Source: Pseudomonas sp. PIC25
Lineage (GTDB): Bacteria; Pseudomonadota; Gammaproteobacteria; Pseudomonadales; Pseudomonadaceae
Assembly (NCBI RefSeq): GCF_002286785.1
Contig: NZ_MUJY01000126.1
Span: 1 to 64,000, forward strand
DNA length: 64,000 nt
Direction of reading: 5' to 3'
Below, in pieces: positions 56,464 through 64,000 of the stretch (position 1 is its first letter; every line of letters begins with the position of its first letter). The notes under the pieces were generated by a model that was given only the letters and a program-made list of their open reading frames with translations, was not told where the DNA came from and searched no databases. Position numbers and translations under genes: made by a program.

Positions 56464-56982
56464 GTGCGGAATGTGATCCTTGTAGGCCCGATGGGTGCTG
56501 GAAAGAGCACCATCGGGCGTTTGCTTGCCAAAGAGCTGCGTTTTCCGTTCAAGGATTCCGACAAGGAAATCGAGCAGCGGACGGGAGCCGATATTCCCTG
56601 GATTTTCGATGTCGAGGGGGAGCAGGGCTTTCGTGATCGGGAGCAGGCCATGCTTGCCGAGCTGTGCGATTTGGGTGGCGTGGTACTGGCTACCGGAGGT
56701 GGCGCGGTGTTGCGGCCGGAAAATCGGCAAGCGCTGCGGGCTGGCGGTCGTGTCGTGTACCTGTATACGTCGGTGGCTCAGCAGCTTGATCGAACGGCCA
56801 GGGACAGGAACCGCCCTTTGCTTCGCACAGCCGATCCAGGGGCTGTTCTGCGAGGTTTGATGGAGATCCGCGACCCGCTTTACCGCGAAATCGCGGATAT
56901 CATCGTAGAGACCGATGAGCGACCGCCGCGGATGGTCGTGCAAGAAATTCTCGAGCGTCTGCAGTCTCTACCTCCCCGTTAA
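56464..56982 (+). CDS. aroK: shikimate kinase
   Basis: A 172-residue kinase making shikimate 3-phosphate in the aromatic amino acid pathway. Walker A is GPMGAGKST at residues 8-16; [30 protein letters not shown] and LATGGGAVL bind shikimate, and RDRNRPLL is the lid. The start is GTG 56464, seven bases after the pilQ stop; no good ATG is available. Followed by aroB. Confidence 0.96.
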   Translation: MRNVILVGPMGAGKSTIGRLLAKELRFPFKDSDKEIEQRTGADIPWIFDVEGEQGFRDREQAMLAELCDLGGVVLATGGGAVLRPENRQALRAGGRVVYLYTSVAQQLDRTARDRNRPLLRTADPGAVLRGLMEIRDPLYREIADIIVETDERPPRMVVQEILERLQSLPPR

Positions 56983-57033
56983 AGCGCAGGGCGATCTGCG
57001 CTATTCTAGGGCCCTTTCATTATCGGGGGCGTC

Positions 57034-58140
57034 ATGCGGACTCTTCAGGTCGATCTCGGCGAGCGTAGTTATCCCATCCACATCGGTAAAGGTTTGCTGG
57101 CGCAGCCGGAACTGATCGTTCCCCATATCGCTGGTCGTCAGGTGGCCATCGTCACCAATGAAACCGTAGCTCCTCTCTATCTGGACCGATTGACTCAGGC
57201 GTTGGTTGGCTACAGTGTGACACCGATAGTTCTTCCTGACGGCGAGGCTTACAAGAATTGGGAAACGCTGCAGAGAATCTTCGATAGTCTTCTTGCCGAG
57301 CGCCATGATCGCCGAACGACCATCATCGCACTTGGAGGTGGTGTGATAGGGGACATGGCGGGATTTGCTGCCGCCTGTTATCAGCGCGGGGTCGATTTCC
57401 TTCAGGTTCCAACTACGCTGCTTTCACAAGTCGACTCGTCGGTAGGTGGCAAGACAGGTATCAATCACCCACTTGGCAAGAACATGGTGGGGGCCTTCTA
57501 CCAGCCGAAGGCGGTCATCATCGATACGTCGACCTTGTCCACTTTGCCCGCTCGCGAGCTTTCCGCCGGTCTTGCTGAGGTCATCAAGTATGGCTTGATC
57601 TGCGACGAGCCGTTCCTCGGCTGGCTCGAAGAAAACATGTCGGCGCTGCGTGCGCTGGATTCGGCCGCGCTGACCGAGGCAATCGAGCGCTCCTGCGCGG
57701 CAAAGGCACGGGTCGTTGGTGTGGATGAGCGGGAGTCAGGGCTTCGGGCGATTCTCAATCTGGGGCATACCTTTGGCCATGCCATCGAAACGCATCAGGG
57801 GTATGGCGTCTGGCTGCATGGCGAGGCTGTGGCGGCCGGTACCGTGATGGCCCTGGAAATGTCGGCGCGGCTGGGTTGGATATCCGCCGAGGAACGGAAT
57901 CGTGGGATTCGTTTGTTGCAGAGGGCTGGCTTGCCGGTCGTGCCGCCAGTGGACATGACGCCGGATGATTTTCTCGAGCATATGGCTGTGGACAAGAAGG
58001 TGCTCGACGGGCGTTTGCGCCTTGTGCTGGTGAGGCGGTTAGGGGATGCGGTCGTGACCAGCGATTTCCCGCAGGAGATTTTGCAAGCCACGTTGAGCGC
58101 CGATTACCGGACGCTGGTGGCTAAGCTCGGAGATGAATGA
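57034..58140 (+). CDS. aroB: 3-dehydroquinate synthase
   Basis: A 368-residue NAD- and metal-dependent enzyme making 3-dehydroquinate. NAD-binding [58 protein letters not shown] is clear, and the metal ligands lie in [22 protein letters not shown] and [10 protein letters not shown]. Length normal. Its last bases overlap the first possible start of the next gene. Confidence 0.97.
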   Translation: MRTLQVDLGERSYPIHIGKGLLAQPELIVPHIAGRQVAIVTNETVAPLYLDRLTQALVGYSVTPIVLPDGEAYKNWETLQRIFDSLLAERHDRRTTIIALGGGVIGDMAGFAAACYQRGVDFLQVPTTLLSQVDSSVGGKTGINHPLGKNMVGAFYQPKAVIIDTSTLSTLPARELSAGLAEVIKYGLICDEPFLGWLEENMSALRALDSAALTEAIERSCAAKARVVGVDERESGLRAILNLGHTFGHAIETHQGYGVWLHGEAVAAGTVMALEMSARLGWISAEERNRGIRLLQRAGLPVVPPVDMTPDDFLEHMAVDKKVLDGRLRLVLVRRLGDAVVTSDFPQEILQATLSADYRTLVAKLGDE

Positions 58141-58147
58141 AAGCTCT

Positions 58148-59776
58148 ATGACCAGTTTGCATGCTGACGAAGCCTATCTCAGCCATTACCAATTCAGTCA
58201 CGACCCGTTTGCGGCACGGGTACCCGGCTTCAAGTTCTTTCCAGCACAGCGTAAGCCCGTGCTGGGGCAGTTGCATCATCTCGCCCGATACAGCCAGTTG
58301 CTGTTGGTCGTCAGCGGCCCTCATGGCAGTGGCAAGACGCTGCTGCGCCAGGCCTTGGTGGCCAGTACTAACAAGCAGGCTGTGCAGAGCGTGGTGGTCA
58401 CGCCGCGTAACGAAGCCGGCATCGGGTTGGTTCAGCAGATTGCCCAAGGTTTAGGCGTAGCGTCGCCCGATCCCCGAGCCATTCTTGCCCAGGTGGCCCA
58501 GTTGGCGCTTACCGGACAGGAAGTCTACCTGCTGGTCGATGACGCGGAGGAGCTGGACGATGCGGCGCTGGAGCTGCTGCTCAGCCTGGCTGCGGGTAAC
58601 GCGGAGGGGCGACCGCATGTCTTCCTGTTCGGCGAGCCCTCCGTCGTTTCGCGCCTCGAACGGTTGAGCGAGGATGAAGAGCGCTTCCATGTCATCGATT
58701 TGCAGCCTTATGAAGAAGAGGAAACCCGGGAATACCTGGCGCAGCGCCTCGAGGGGGCTGGGCGGGGGCTCGAGGTGCTCAGCGATGGGCAGATAGCCGA
58801 GATTCACCATCAGTCCGGTGGTTGGCCGGGCGGGGTCAATCAAGTGGCGAGGGATGTGCTGATCGAAGCCATGCTCGCCCAGCGCGGCTCGGCCCGGCGA
58901 TCGGGGTTCGCTTTCAATCTGCCGAAGAAGCACCTGCTGGCATTGGTCGTGGTGTCTATCGGGGTTGGTGCGGCTTGGTTGATGCAGGGGCAGAGCGACA
59001 AGGTGCCTGAATCGACGCAAACGCAGTTGCCGCTTGGGCAGTCCCAGGCCCCAGCCTCCTCGGCAGAGGCGTCGGCTGCGGCAGCGTCTTCCAGCCAGGG
59101 GCAGGAGGCTCCGGCCATTGAGTTCGCTGGCTCGACGCAGCCACTTCCGTTGCCGTTGGTGGGTGAGGCTCAGCCGGTGATCCGTTCTCCCCTGGCGGAA
59201 GCGGCAGGACAGGCCGATGACGAAGAGGCGCCGGGCGCGACCATCGAGCTGCCGCCGTCTTCGGCGAGTGCGGTCTCGCCCGTGGACATCGTTCCGCCAG
59301 CGACGCCGGTGCCGACTCCTGCACCGGCACCCGTGCAATCCGCTCCTTTACCTCCGCCCAGTCAGCCCATTGCGGCGGTACCTCCGGCCCAACCTGCCAA
59401 GCCAGCGCCTGCCCCGGCCCCTGTTGCACCGCCGGCACCGAAGCCGACACCGGCTCCCGTCGCTGCCAAGCCGGCTGCCTCGGCAGCTGTCGCGGGTGGC
59501 GATTGGTATCGCGCCCAGGCTGGTTCCCGCTATGCGTTGCAAGTCCTGGGGACGCGTTCGGAAAATAGCGCCAAGAGTCTCGTCAGCGAACTCGGCGGCC
59601 AGTACCACTATTTCAAGAAGATGCACCAGGGGCAGCCGCTCTATGTGGTTACCTATGGCAGCTTCGACAGCCGGAATGCCGCGCAGGCCGCCATAAAGGG
59701 ACTTCCTGCCAAGGTTCAGGCAGGCAAGCCGTGGCCTCGGAGTTTCGCCAGCATCCAGCAGGAAATGGCTCGCTAA
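58148..59776 (+). CDS. DamX-like protein: AAA ATPase, transmembrane helix and SPOR domain
   Basis: A 542-residue protein with an N-terminal ExeA-like AAA domain (Walker A GPHGSGKT near residues 57-64, Walker B VYLLVDDAEELD), one transmembrane helix (KHLLALVVVSIGVGAAWLM near residue 265), a long Pro/Ala-rich periplasmic linker and a C-terminal SPOR domain (RYALQVLGTRSENSAKSLVSELGGQYHYFKKMHQGQPLYVVTYGSF). It probably acts at the division septum. ATG 58148 (MTSLHADEAY) is preferred; ATG 58133 overlaps aroB and has GGAG with no spacer. Confidence 0.85.
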   Translation: MTSLHADEAYLSHYQFSHDPFAARVPGFKFFPAQRKPVLGQLHHLARYSQLLLVVSGPHGSGKTLLRQALVASTNKQAVQSVVVTPRNEAGIGLVQQIAQGLGVASPDPRAILAQVAQLALTGQEVYLLVDDAEELDDAALELLLSLAAGNAEGRPHVFLFGEPSVVSRLERLSEDEERFHVIDLQPYEEEETREYLAQRLEGAGRGLEVLSDGQIAEIHHQSGGWPGGVNQVARDVLIEAMLAQRGSARRSGFAFNLPKKHLLALVVVSIGVGAAWLMQGQSDKVPESTQTQLPLGQSQAPASSAEASAAAASSSQGQEAPAIEFAGSTQPLPLPLVGEAQPVIRSPLAEAAGQADDEEAPGATIELPPSSASAVSPVDIVPPATPVPTPAPAPVQSAPLPPPSQPIAAVPPAQPAKPAPAPAPVAPPAPKPTPAPVAAKPAASAAVAGGDWYRAQAGSRYALQVLGTRSENSAKSLVSELGGQYHYFKKMHQGQPLYVVTYGSFDSRNAAQAAIKGLPAKVQAGKPWPRSFASIQQEMAR

Positions 59777-59794
59777 GCACTTCCTGCACTCTCT

Positions 59795-59830
59795 GACCGG
59801 TCGGTCGCTAGCACGACCTTCCGGTCTCTT
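59795..59830 (+). terminator. hairpin after the DamX-like gene
   Basis: GACCGG (59795-59800) and GGTCG (59803-59807) pair with CGACC (59814-59818) and CCGGTC (59821-59826) around a short loop, with a two-base internal bulge; a TCTT stretch follows. Probable terminator 18 bases after the stop codon. Confidence 0.55.
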
Positions 59831-59875
59831 CCTTCGCTTTCGCGACATATGTTTTCATTGATTCGTCACGAAGAT

Positions 59876-59904
59876 TTGTGACCCCGTTGGGGGATGTGTA
59901 CAAT
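59876..59904 (+). promoter_or_regulatory. sigma70-type promoter for gltB
   Basis: TTGTGA (59876-59881), a 17-base spacer and TACAAT (59899-59904), about 110 bases before the gltB ATG. The long leader between promoter and ATG has no gene. Confidence 0.65.
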
Positions 59905-60014
59905 GACCTCCCTTTTGCCTGCGCAAAGCTGGTGCATGCTCCTGCGCGCGTATTAAGCGGTTGAATTACAAAGCAATTCGCCTTTGTAAAAAGGCAGTCT
60001 GGTGAGAGTTCCCT

Positions 60015-63000
60015 ATGAAAGCAGGTCTGTACCATCCTGATGAGTTCAAGGATAACTGCGGCTTCGGCTTGATCGCCCACATGCAGGGTGAGGCAAGCCA
60101 CCACCTGTTGCAGACTGCCATTGAAGCCCTGACCTGCATGACCCACCGCGGTGGGATCAATGCCGACGGAAAGACGGGCGATGGTTGTGGTCTGCTGATT
60201 CAGAAGCCGGACGAGTTCCTCCGTGCGGTGGCCAAGGACGCCTTCTCCGTTGAGCTGCCCCAGCAATATGCCGTGGGCATGGTGTTCTTCAATCAGGACC
60301 CGGCCAAGGCGGAGCAGGCCCGCGCCAACATGAACCAGGCCATCGAAGCGGAAGGCCTGACCCTGATCGGCTGGCGCAAAGTGCCGGTCGATACCAGCGT
60401 ACTCGGTCGCCTCGCGCTCGAACGCCTGCCCCAGATCGAGCAGGTTTTCATTGGCGGCGAAGGGCTGTCCGACCAGGCGTTCGCCATCAAGCTCTTCTGC
60501 GCCCGTCGCCGCTCCTCGGTGGCCAATGCTGAGGACGTCGATCACTACATCTGCAGTTTCTCGCACAAGACCATCATCTATAAGGGCCTGATGATGCCGG
60601 CCGACCTGGCTGCGTTCTATCCGGACCTGGGCGATCCGCGCCTGAAGACCGCAATCTGCGTCTTCCACCAGCGCTTCTCCACCAACACCCTGCCGAAGTG
60701 GCCGCTGGCGCAGCCGTTCCGCTTCCTCGCGCATAACGGTGAGATCAACACCATCACCGGCAACCGAAACTGGGCCCAGGCCCGTCGCACCAAGTTTGCC
60801 AACGAGCTGATCCCCGATCTCGACCAGTTGGGCCCGCTGGTCAACCGCGTCGGCTCCGACTCATCCAGCATGGACAACATGCTCGAGCTGATGGTCACCG
60901 GCGGCATCGACCTGTTCCGCGGCGTGCGCATGATCATTCCGCCGGCGTGGCAGAACGTCGAGACCATGGACGCCGATCTGCGTGCCTTCTACGAATACAA
61001 CTCCATGCACATGGAGCCCTGGGACGGCCCGGCCGGCGTGGTGCTGACCGACGGCCGCTATGCCGTCTGCCTGCTGGACCGCAACGGCCTGCGTCCGGCG
61101 CGCTGGGTCACCACCAAGAACGGTTACATTACCCTGGCGTCGGAGATCGGCGTGTGGGACTACCAGCCGGAAGACGTCATCGCCAAGGGGCGCGTCGGTC
61201 CGGGCCAGATCCTCGCCGTGGACACCGAGACCGGCCAGGTCCTCCACACCGAAGACATCGACAACCGCCTGAAGTCGCGCCACCCGTACAAGCAGTGGCT
61301 GCGCAAGAGCGCTGTGCGCATCCAGGCACGCCTGGACGACCAGGACTACGGTTCGCCGTTCTACGACGCCGACCAGCTCAAGCAGTACATGAAGATGTTC
61401 CAGGTCACCTTCGAAGAGCGTGACCAGGTGCTGCGTCCGCTCGGCGAGCAGGGCCAGGAAGCCGTGGGTTCCATGGGCGACGACACGCCGATGGCGGTGC
61501 TGTCCAAGCGTGTGCGCTCGCCGTACGACTATTTCCGCCAGCAGTTCGCGCAGGTGACCAATCCACCGATCGACCCGCTGCGCGAAGCGATCGTCATGTC
61601 CCTGGAAATCTGCCTGGGTGCCGAGCGCAACATCTTCAGCGAGTCGCCTGAGCACGCGACCCGCGTGATTTTGAGCAGTCCGGTGATTTCGCCGGCCAAG
61701 TGGCGCGCCTTGATGACCATGGACCGCCCCGGCTTCGAGCGCTATGTCATCGACATGAACTACGACGAGTCCGTCGGTCTCGAGGCGGCCGTGCGCAACA
61801 TGGCCGATCAGGCCGAGGAAGCCGTGCGCTCCGGTAAGGTCCTGCTGGTGCTCTCCGACCGCCACATTACGCCCGGCAAGCTGCCGGCCCATGCTGCGCT
61901 GGTTACCGGCGCCGTCCACCATCGCCTGGTGGAGAAGGGCCTGCGTTGCGATTGCAACATCCTGGTCGAGACCGCCACGGCCCGTGACCCGCACCATTAT
62001 GCGGTGCTGGTGGGCTTCGGCGCGTCGGCCGTCTACCCCTTCCTCGCCTACGAGGTATTGGGCGATCTGATCCGCACCGGTGAAGTGCTGGGCGATCTGT
62101 TCGAAGTGTTCAAGCACTACCGCAAGGGCATCACCAAGGGCCTGTTGAAGATCCTGTCGAAGATGGGTATCTCCACCATCGCCTCGTATCGTGGTGCCCA
62201 ACTGTTCGAGGCCGTAGGCCTGTCGGACGAGGTCACCGAGTTGTGCTTCCGTGGCGTTGCCAGCCGGATCAAGGGTGCGCGTTTCGTCGATATCGAGGCG
62301 GAGCAGAAGGCCCTGGCATTCGAGGCCTGGAACAACCGCAAGCCAATCCAGCAGGGCGGTCTGCTCAAGTTCGTCTATGGCGGCGAGTACCACGCCTACA
62401 ACCCGGACGTGGTGAATGCGCTGCAGGCCGCCGTGCAGCAGGGCAGCTACGAGAAGTTCAAGGAATACACCGCGCTGGTGGATAACCGCCCGGTGGCGAT
62501 GATCCGCGACCTGCTCAAGGTGAAGCCGGCCGCCCAGCCGTTGGCGTTGGAGGAAGTGGAGCCGCTGGAGTCCATCCTCAAGCGCTTCGACTCCGCCGGT
62601 ATTTCCCTCGGCGCGCTGTCGCCGGAAGCCCACGAGGCGCTGGCCACGGCGATGAACCGCCTGGGCGCGCGCTCCAACTCCGGCGAGGGCGGTGAAGACC
62701 CGGCCCGTTACGGCACCGAGCGCAGCTCGAAGATCAAGCAGGTCGCCACCGGTCGCTTCGGGGTGACGCCGGAATATCTGGTCAACGCCGAAGTCCTGCA
62801 GATCAAGGTAGCCCAGGGTGCCAAGCCCGGTGAGGGTGGCCAGTTGCCGGGCGGCAAGGTCAACGGCCTGATCGCTCGCCTGCGCTATGCGGTGCCCGGT
62901 GTGACGCTGATTTCGCCGCCGCCGCACCACGACATCTATTCCATCGAAGACCTTGCGCAGTTGATCTACGACCTTAAGCAGGTCAACCCGCAGGCACTGG

Positions 63001-64000
63001 TTTCGGTGAAGCTGGTGGCCGAACCCGGTGTCGGCACCATTGCTGCCGGCGTGGCCAAGGCCTATGCCGACCTGATCACCATTTCCGGCTACGACGGCGG
63101 TACCGGCGCTTCGCCGATCACCTCCATCAAATACGCCGGCAGTCCCTGGGAGCTCGGTCTGGCGGAAACCCACCAGACCCTGCGTGGCAACGACCTGCGC
63201 GGTAAGGTCCGGGTCCAGACCGACGGCGGTCTGAAGACCGGCCTCGATGTGATCAAGGCCGCGATTCTCGGCGCCGAGAGCTTCGGTTTCGGTACTGCGC
63301 CAATGATCGCCCTGGGCTGCAAATACCTGCGCATCTGCCATCTGAACAACTGCGCCACCGGTGTCGCCACCCAGAACGACAAGCTGCGCAAGGACCACTT
63401 CATCGGCACCGTCGACATGGTGGTGAATTTCTTCACCTATGTTGCCGAGGAAACCCGTGAGTGGCTGGCCAGACTGGGCGTTCGCAGCCTCGGCGAGCTG
63501 ATCGGCCGTACCGACCTGCTGGAAGTCCTGCCGGGTGAAACCGAGAAACAGCAGCATCTGGACCTCAGTCCGCTGCTTGGCAGCGATCTGATCCCGGCCG
63601 ACAAGCCGCAGTTCTGCCAAGTCGAGAAGAACCCGCCGTTCGACCAGGGCCTGCTGGCCGAGAAGATGGTCGAGCTGGCGAAAGAAGCCATCGCGGCGAA
63701 GAGCGGCGGCGAGTTCGAGTTGGAAATCTGCAACTGCGACCGTTCCATCGGTGCACGGGTATCCGGCGAGATCGCCAAGGCCCACGGCAACCAGGGCATG
63801 GGCGACGCACCGGTCACCTTCCGCTTCAAGGGCACCGCCGGGCAGAGCTTCGGCGTGTGGAACGCCGGCGGCCTGAACCTATACCTGGAAGGCGATGCCA
63901 ACGATTACGTCGGCAAGGGCATGACCGGCGGCAAGCTGGTGATCACCCCGCCGCAGGGCAGCCCGTTCAAGTCCGAGGAGTCGGCGATCATCGGCAACAC
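60015..64000 (+). CDS. gltB: glutamate synthase large subunit GltB (3' end outside the window)
   Basis: The NADPH-dependent glutamate synthase large subunit; 1328 codons are present and about 150 more are expected. The N-terminal class II glutaminase begins after a 14-residue propeptide, exposing Cys15 in [11 protein letters not shown]. The FMN-binding synthase domain follows, with the 3Fe-4S ligands Cys1102, Cys1108 and Cys1113 in [15 protein letters not shown]. The beginning of the C-terminal beta-helix GXGXG domain is at the window end ([25 protein letters not shown]). GAGAG at good spacing precedes the ATG. Confidence 0.97.
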   Translation, partial: MKAGLYHPDEFKDNCGFGLIAHMQGEASHHLLQTAIEALTCMTHRGGINADGKTGDGCGLLIQKPDEFLRAVAKDAFSVELPQQYAVGMVFFNQDPAKAEQARANMNQAIEAEGLTLIGWRKVPVDTSVLGRLALERLPQIEQVFIGGEGLSDQAFAIKLFCARRRSSVANAEDVDHYICSFSHKTIIYKGLMMPADLAAFYPDLGDPRLKTAICVFHQRFSTNTLPKWPLAQPFRFLAHNGEINTITGNRNWAQARRTKFANELIPDLDQLGPLVNRVGSDSSSMDNMLELMVTGGIDLFRGVRMIIPPAWQNVETMDADLRAFYEYNSMHMEPWDGPAGVVLTDGRYAVCLLDRNGLRPARWVTTKNGYITLASEIGVWDYQPEDVIAKGRVGPGQILAVDTETGQVLHTEDIDNRLKSRHPYKQWLRKSAVRIQARLDDQDYGSPFYDADQLKQYMKMFQVTFEERDQVLRPLGEQGQEAVGSMGDDTPMAVLSKRVRSPYDYFRQQFAQVTNPPIDPLREAIVMSLEICLGAERNIFSESPEHATRVILSSPVISPAKWRALMTMDRPGFERYVIDMNYDESVGLEAAVRNMADQAEEAVRSGKVLLVLSDRHITPGKLPAHAALVTGAVHHRLVEKGLRCDCNILVETATARDPHHYAVLVGFGASAVYPFLAYEVLGDLIRTGEVLGDLFEVFKHYRKGITKGLLKILSKMGISTIASYRGAQLFEAVGLSDEVTELCFRGVASRIKGARFVDIEAEQKALAFEAWNNRKPIQQGGLLKFVYGGEYHAYNPDVVNALQAAVQQGSYEKFKEYTALVDNRPVAMIRDLLKVKPAAQPLALEEVEPLESILKRFDSAGISLGALSPEAHEALATAMNRLGARSNSGEGGEDPARYGTERSSKIKQVATGRFGVTPEYLVNAEVLQIKVAQGAKPGEGGQLPGGKVNGLIARLRYAVPGVTLISPPPHHDIYSIEDLAQLIYDLKQVNPQALVSVKLVAEPGVGTIAAGVAKAYADLITISGYDGGTGASPITSIKYAGSPWELGLAETHQTLRGNDLRGKVRVQTDGGLKTGLDVIKAAILGAESFGFGTAPMIALGCKYLRICHLNNCATGVATQNDKLRKDHFIGTVDMVVNFFTYVAEETREWLARLGVRSLGELIGRTDLLEVLPGETEKQQHLDLSPLLGSDLIPADKPQFCQVEKNPPFDQGLLAEKMVELAKEAIAAKSGGEFELEICNCDRSIGARVSGEIAKAHGNQGMGDAPVTFRFKGTAGQSFGVWNAGGLNLYLEGDANDYVGKGMTGGKLVITPPQGSPFKSEESAIIGN

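Noticed and set aside
60861-63785. 974-codon open frame on the minus strand
   Set aside because: Exactly antisense to gltB, whose conserved FMN and Fe-S motifs are on the plus strand; long antisense frames are usual at high GC3. The translation has low-complexity GDG/RRH composition.

Overview
This 64 kb window looks like ordinary chromosome from a high-GC Pseudomonas. The gene content and order from the Tat cluster to gltB (tatABC-hisIE, ubiEJB, the pha cluster, hslVU, argS, priA, rpmE, maeB, ponA, pilMNOPQ, aroKB, a DamX-like gene, gltB) match the arrangement I know from Pseudomonas aeruginosa and its relatives. The hut region is more compact than the one I remember for P. aeruginosa, and a cstA/yjiX/yjiA group sits next to pip. 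I therefore infer a relative of the P. aeruginosa group (the citronellolis/nitroreducens/knackmussii type) rather than P. aeruginosa itself. No sequence comparison could be run. I saw no rRNA or tRNA genes, CRISPR array, prophage or insertion sequence.

Layout. 1-119: a few codons of a possible upstream gene and an inverted repeat. 120-12809: histidine utilisation, with hutF on the minus strand diverging from hutC-hutD, a periplasmic binding protein, a YjiH-type membrane protein, hutU, ABC permease and ATPase, hutI, hutG and hutH. HutC-type operators (CTTGTATATACAAG) lie in the hutF/hutC gap and in front of the membrane protein-hutU genes. 12810-24006: accessory and regulatory genes, comprising a REP-like palindrome pair, a small lipoprotein, pip-dtd, a CobW GTPase-YjiX-CstA/BtsT group facing a Cache histidine kinase/NarL-type regulator pair, a UPF0158 gene, a DoxX/TetR divergent pair, and an HCCA-isomerase/SDR/HxlR group. 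24007-29950: rsmE-tatCBA-hisEI and ubiB-ubiJ-ubiE, all on the minus strand. 30143-37862: the polyhydroxyalkanoate cluster, with a PHA-system protein and phasins phaI-phaF on plus, converging with phaC1-phaZ-phaC2-phaD on minus, then a DUF971 gene. 37944-44812: hslU, hslV, an FtsN-like SPOR protein, argS and priA on minus. 44977-48812: rpmE, a secreted SNase-like nuclease, an M48 metalloprotease lipoprotein and maeB. 48877-56456: ponA divergent from the type IV pilus operon pilMNOPQ. 56464-64000: aroK, aroB, a DamX-like AAA/SPOR protein and the first 1328 codons of gltB.

How it works together. The hut genes import histidine and degrade it through urocanate, imidazolonepropionate, formiminoglutamate and formylglutamate to glutamate, with HutC as the likely urocanate-responsive repressor. 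The pha cluster makes, stores and remobilises medium-chain polyhydroxyalkanoate. The ponA/pil/aro/damX/gltB stretch is a conserved envelope and core-metabolism neighbourhood.

I found no convincing undescribed system. The most checkable observations are regulatory: twin operators in front of the TetR and HxlR genes, a sigma54-like promoter with nested palindromes upstream of phaC1, hairpins at every internal phaC1ZC2D junction, an intrinsic-terminator palindrome inside the signal-peptide codons of the nuclease gene, and a TACGTA palindrome between cstA and its divergent two-component system.
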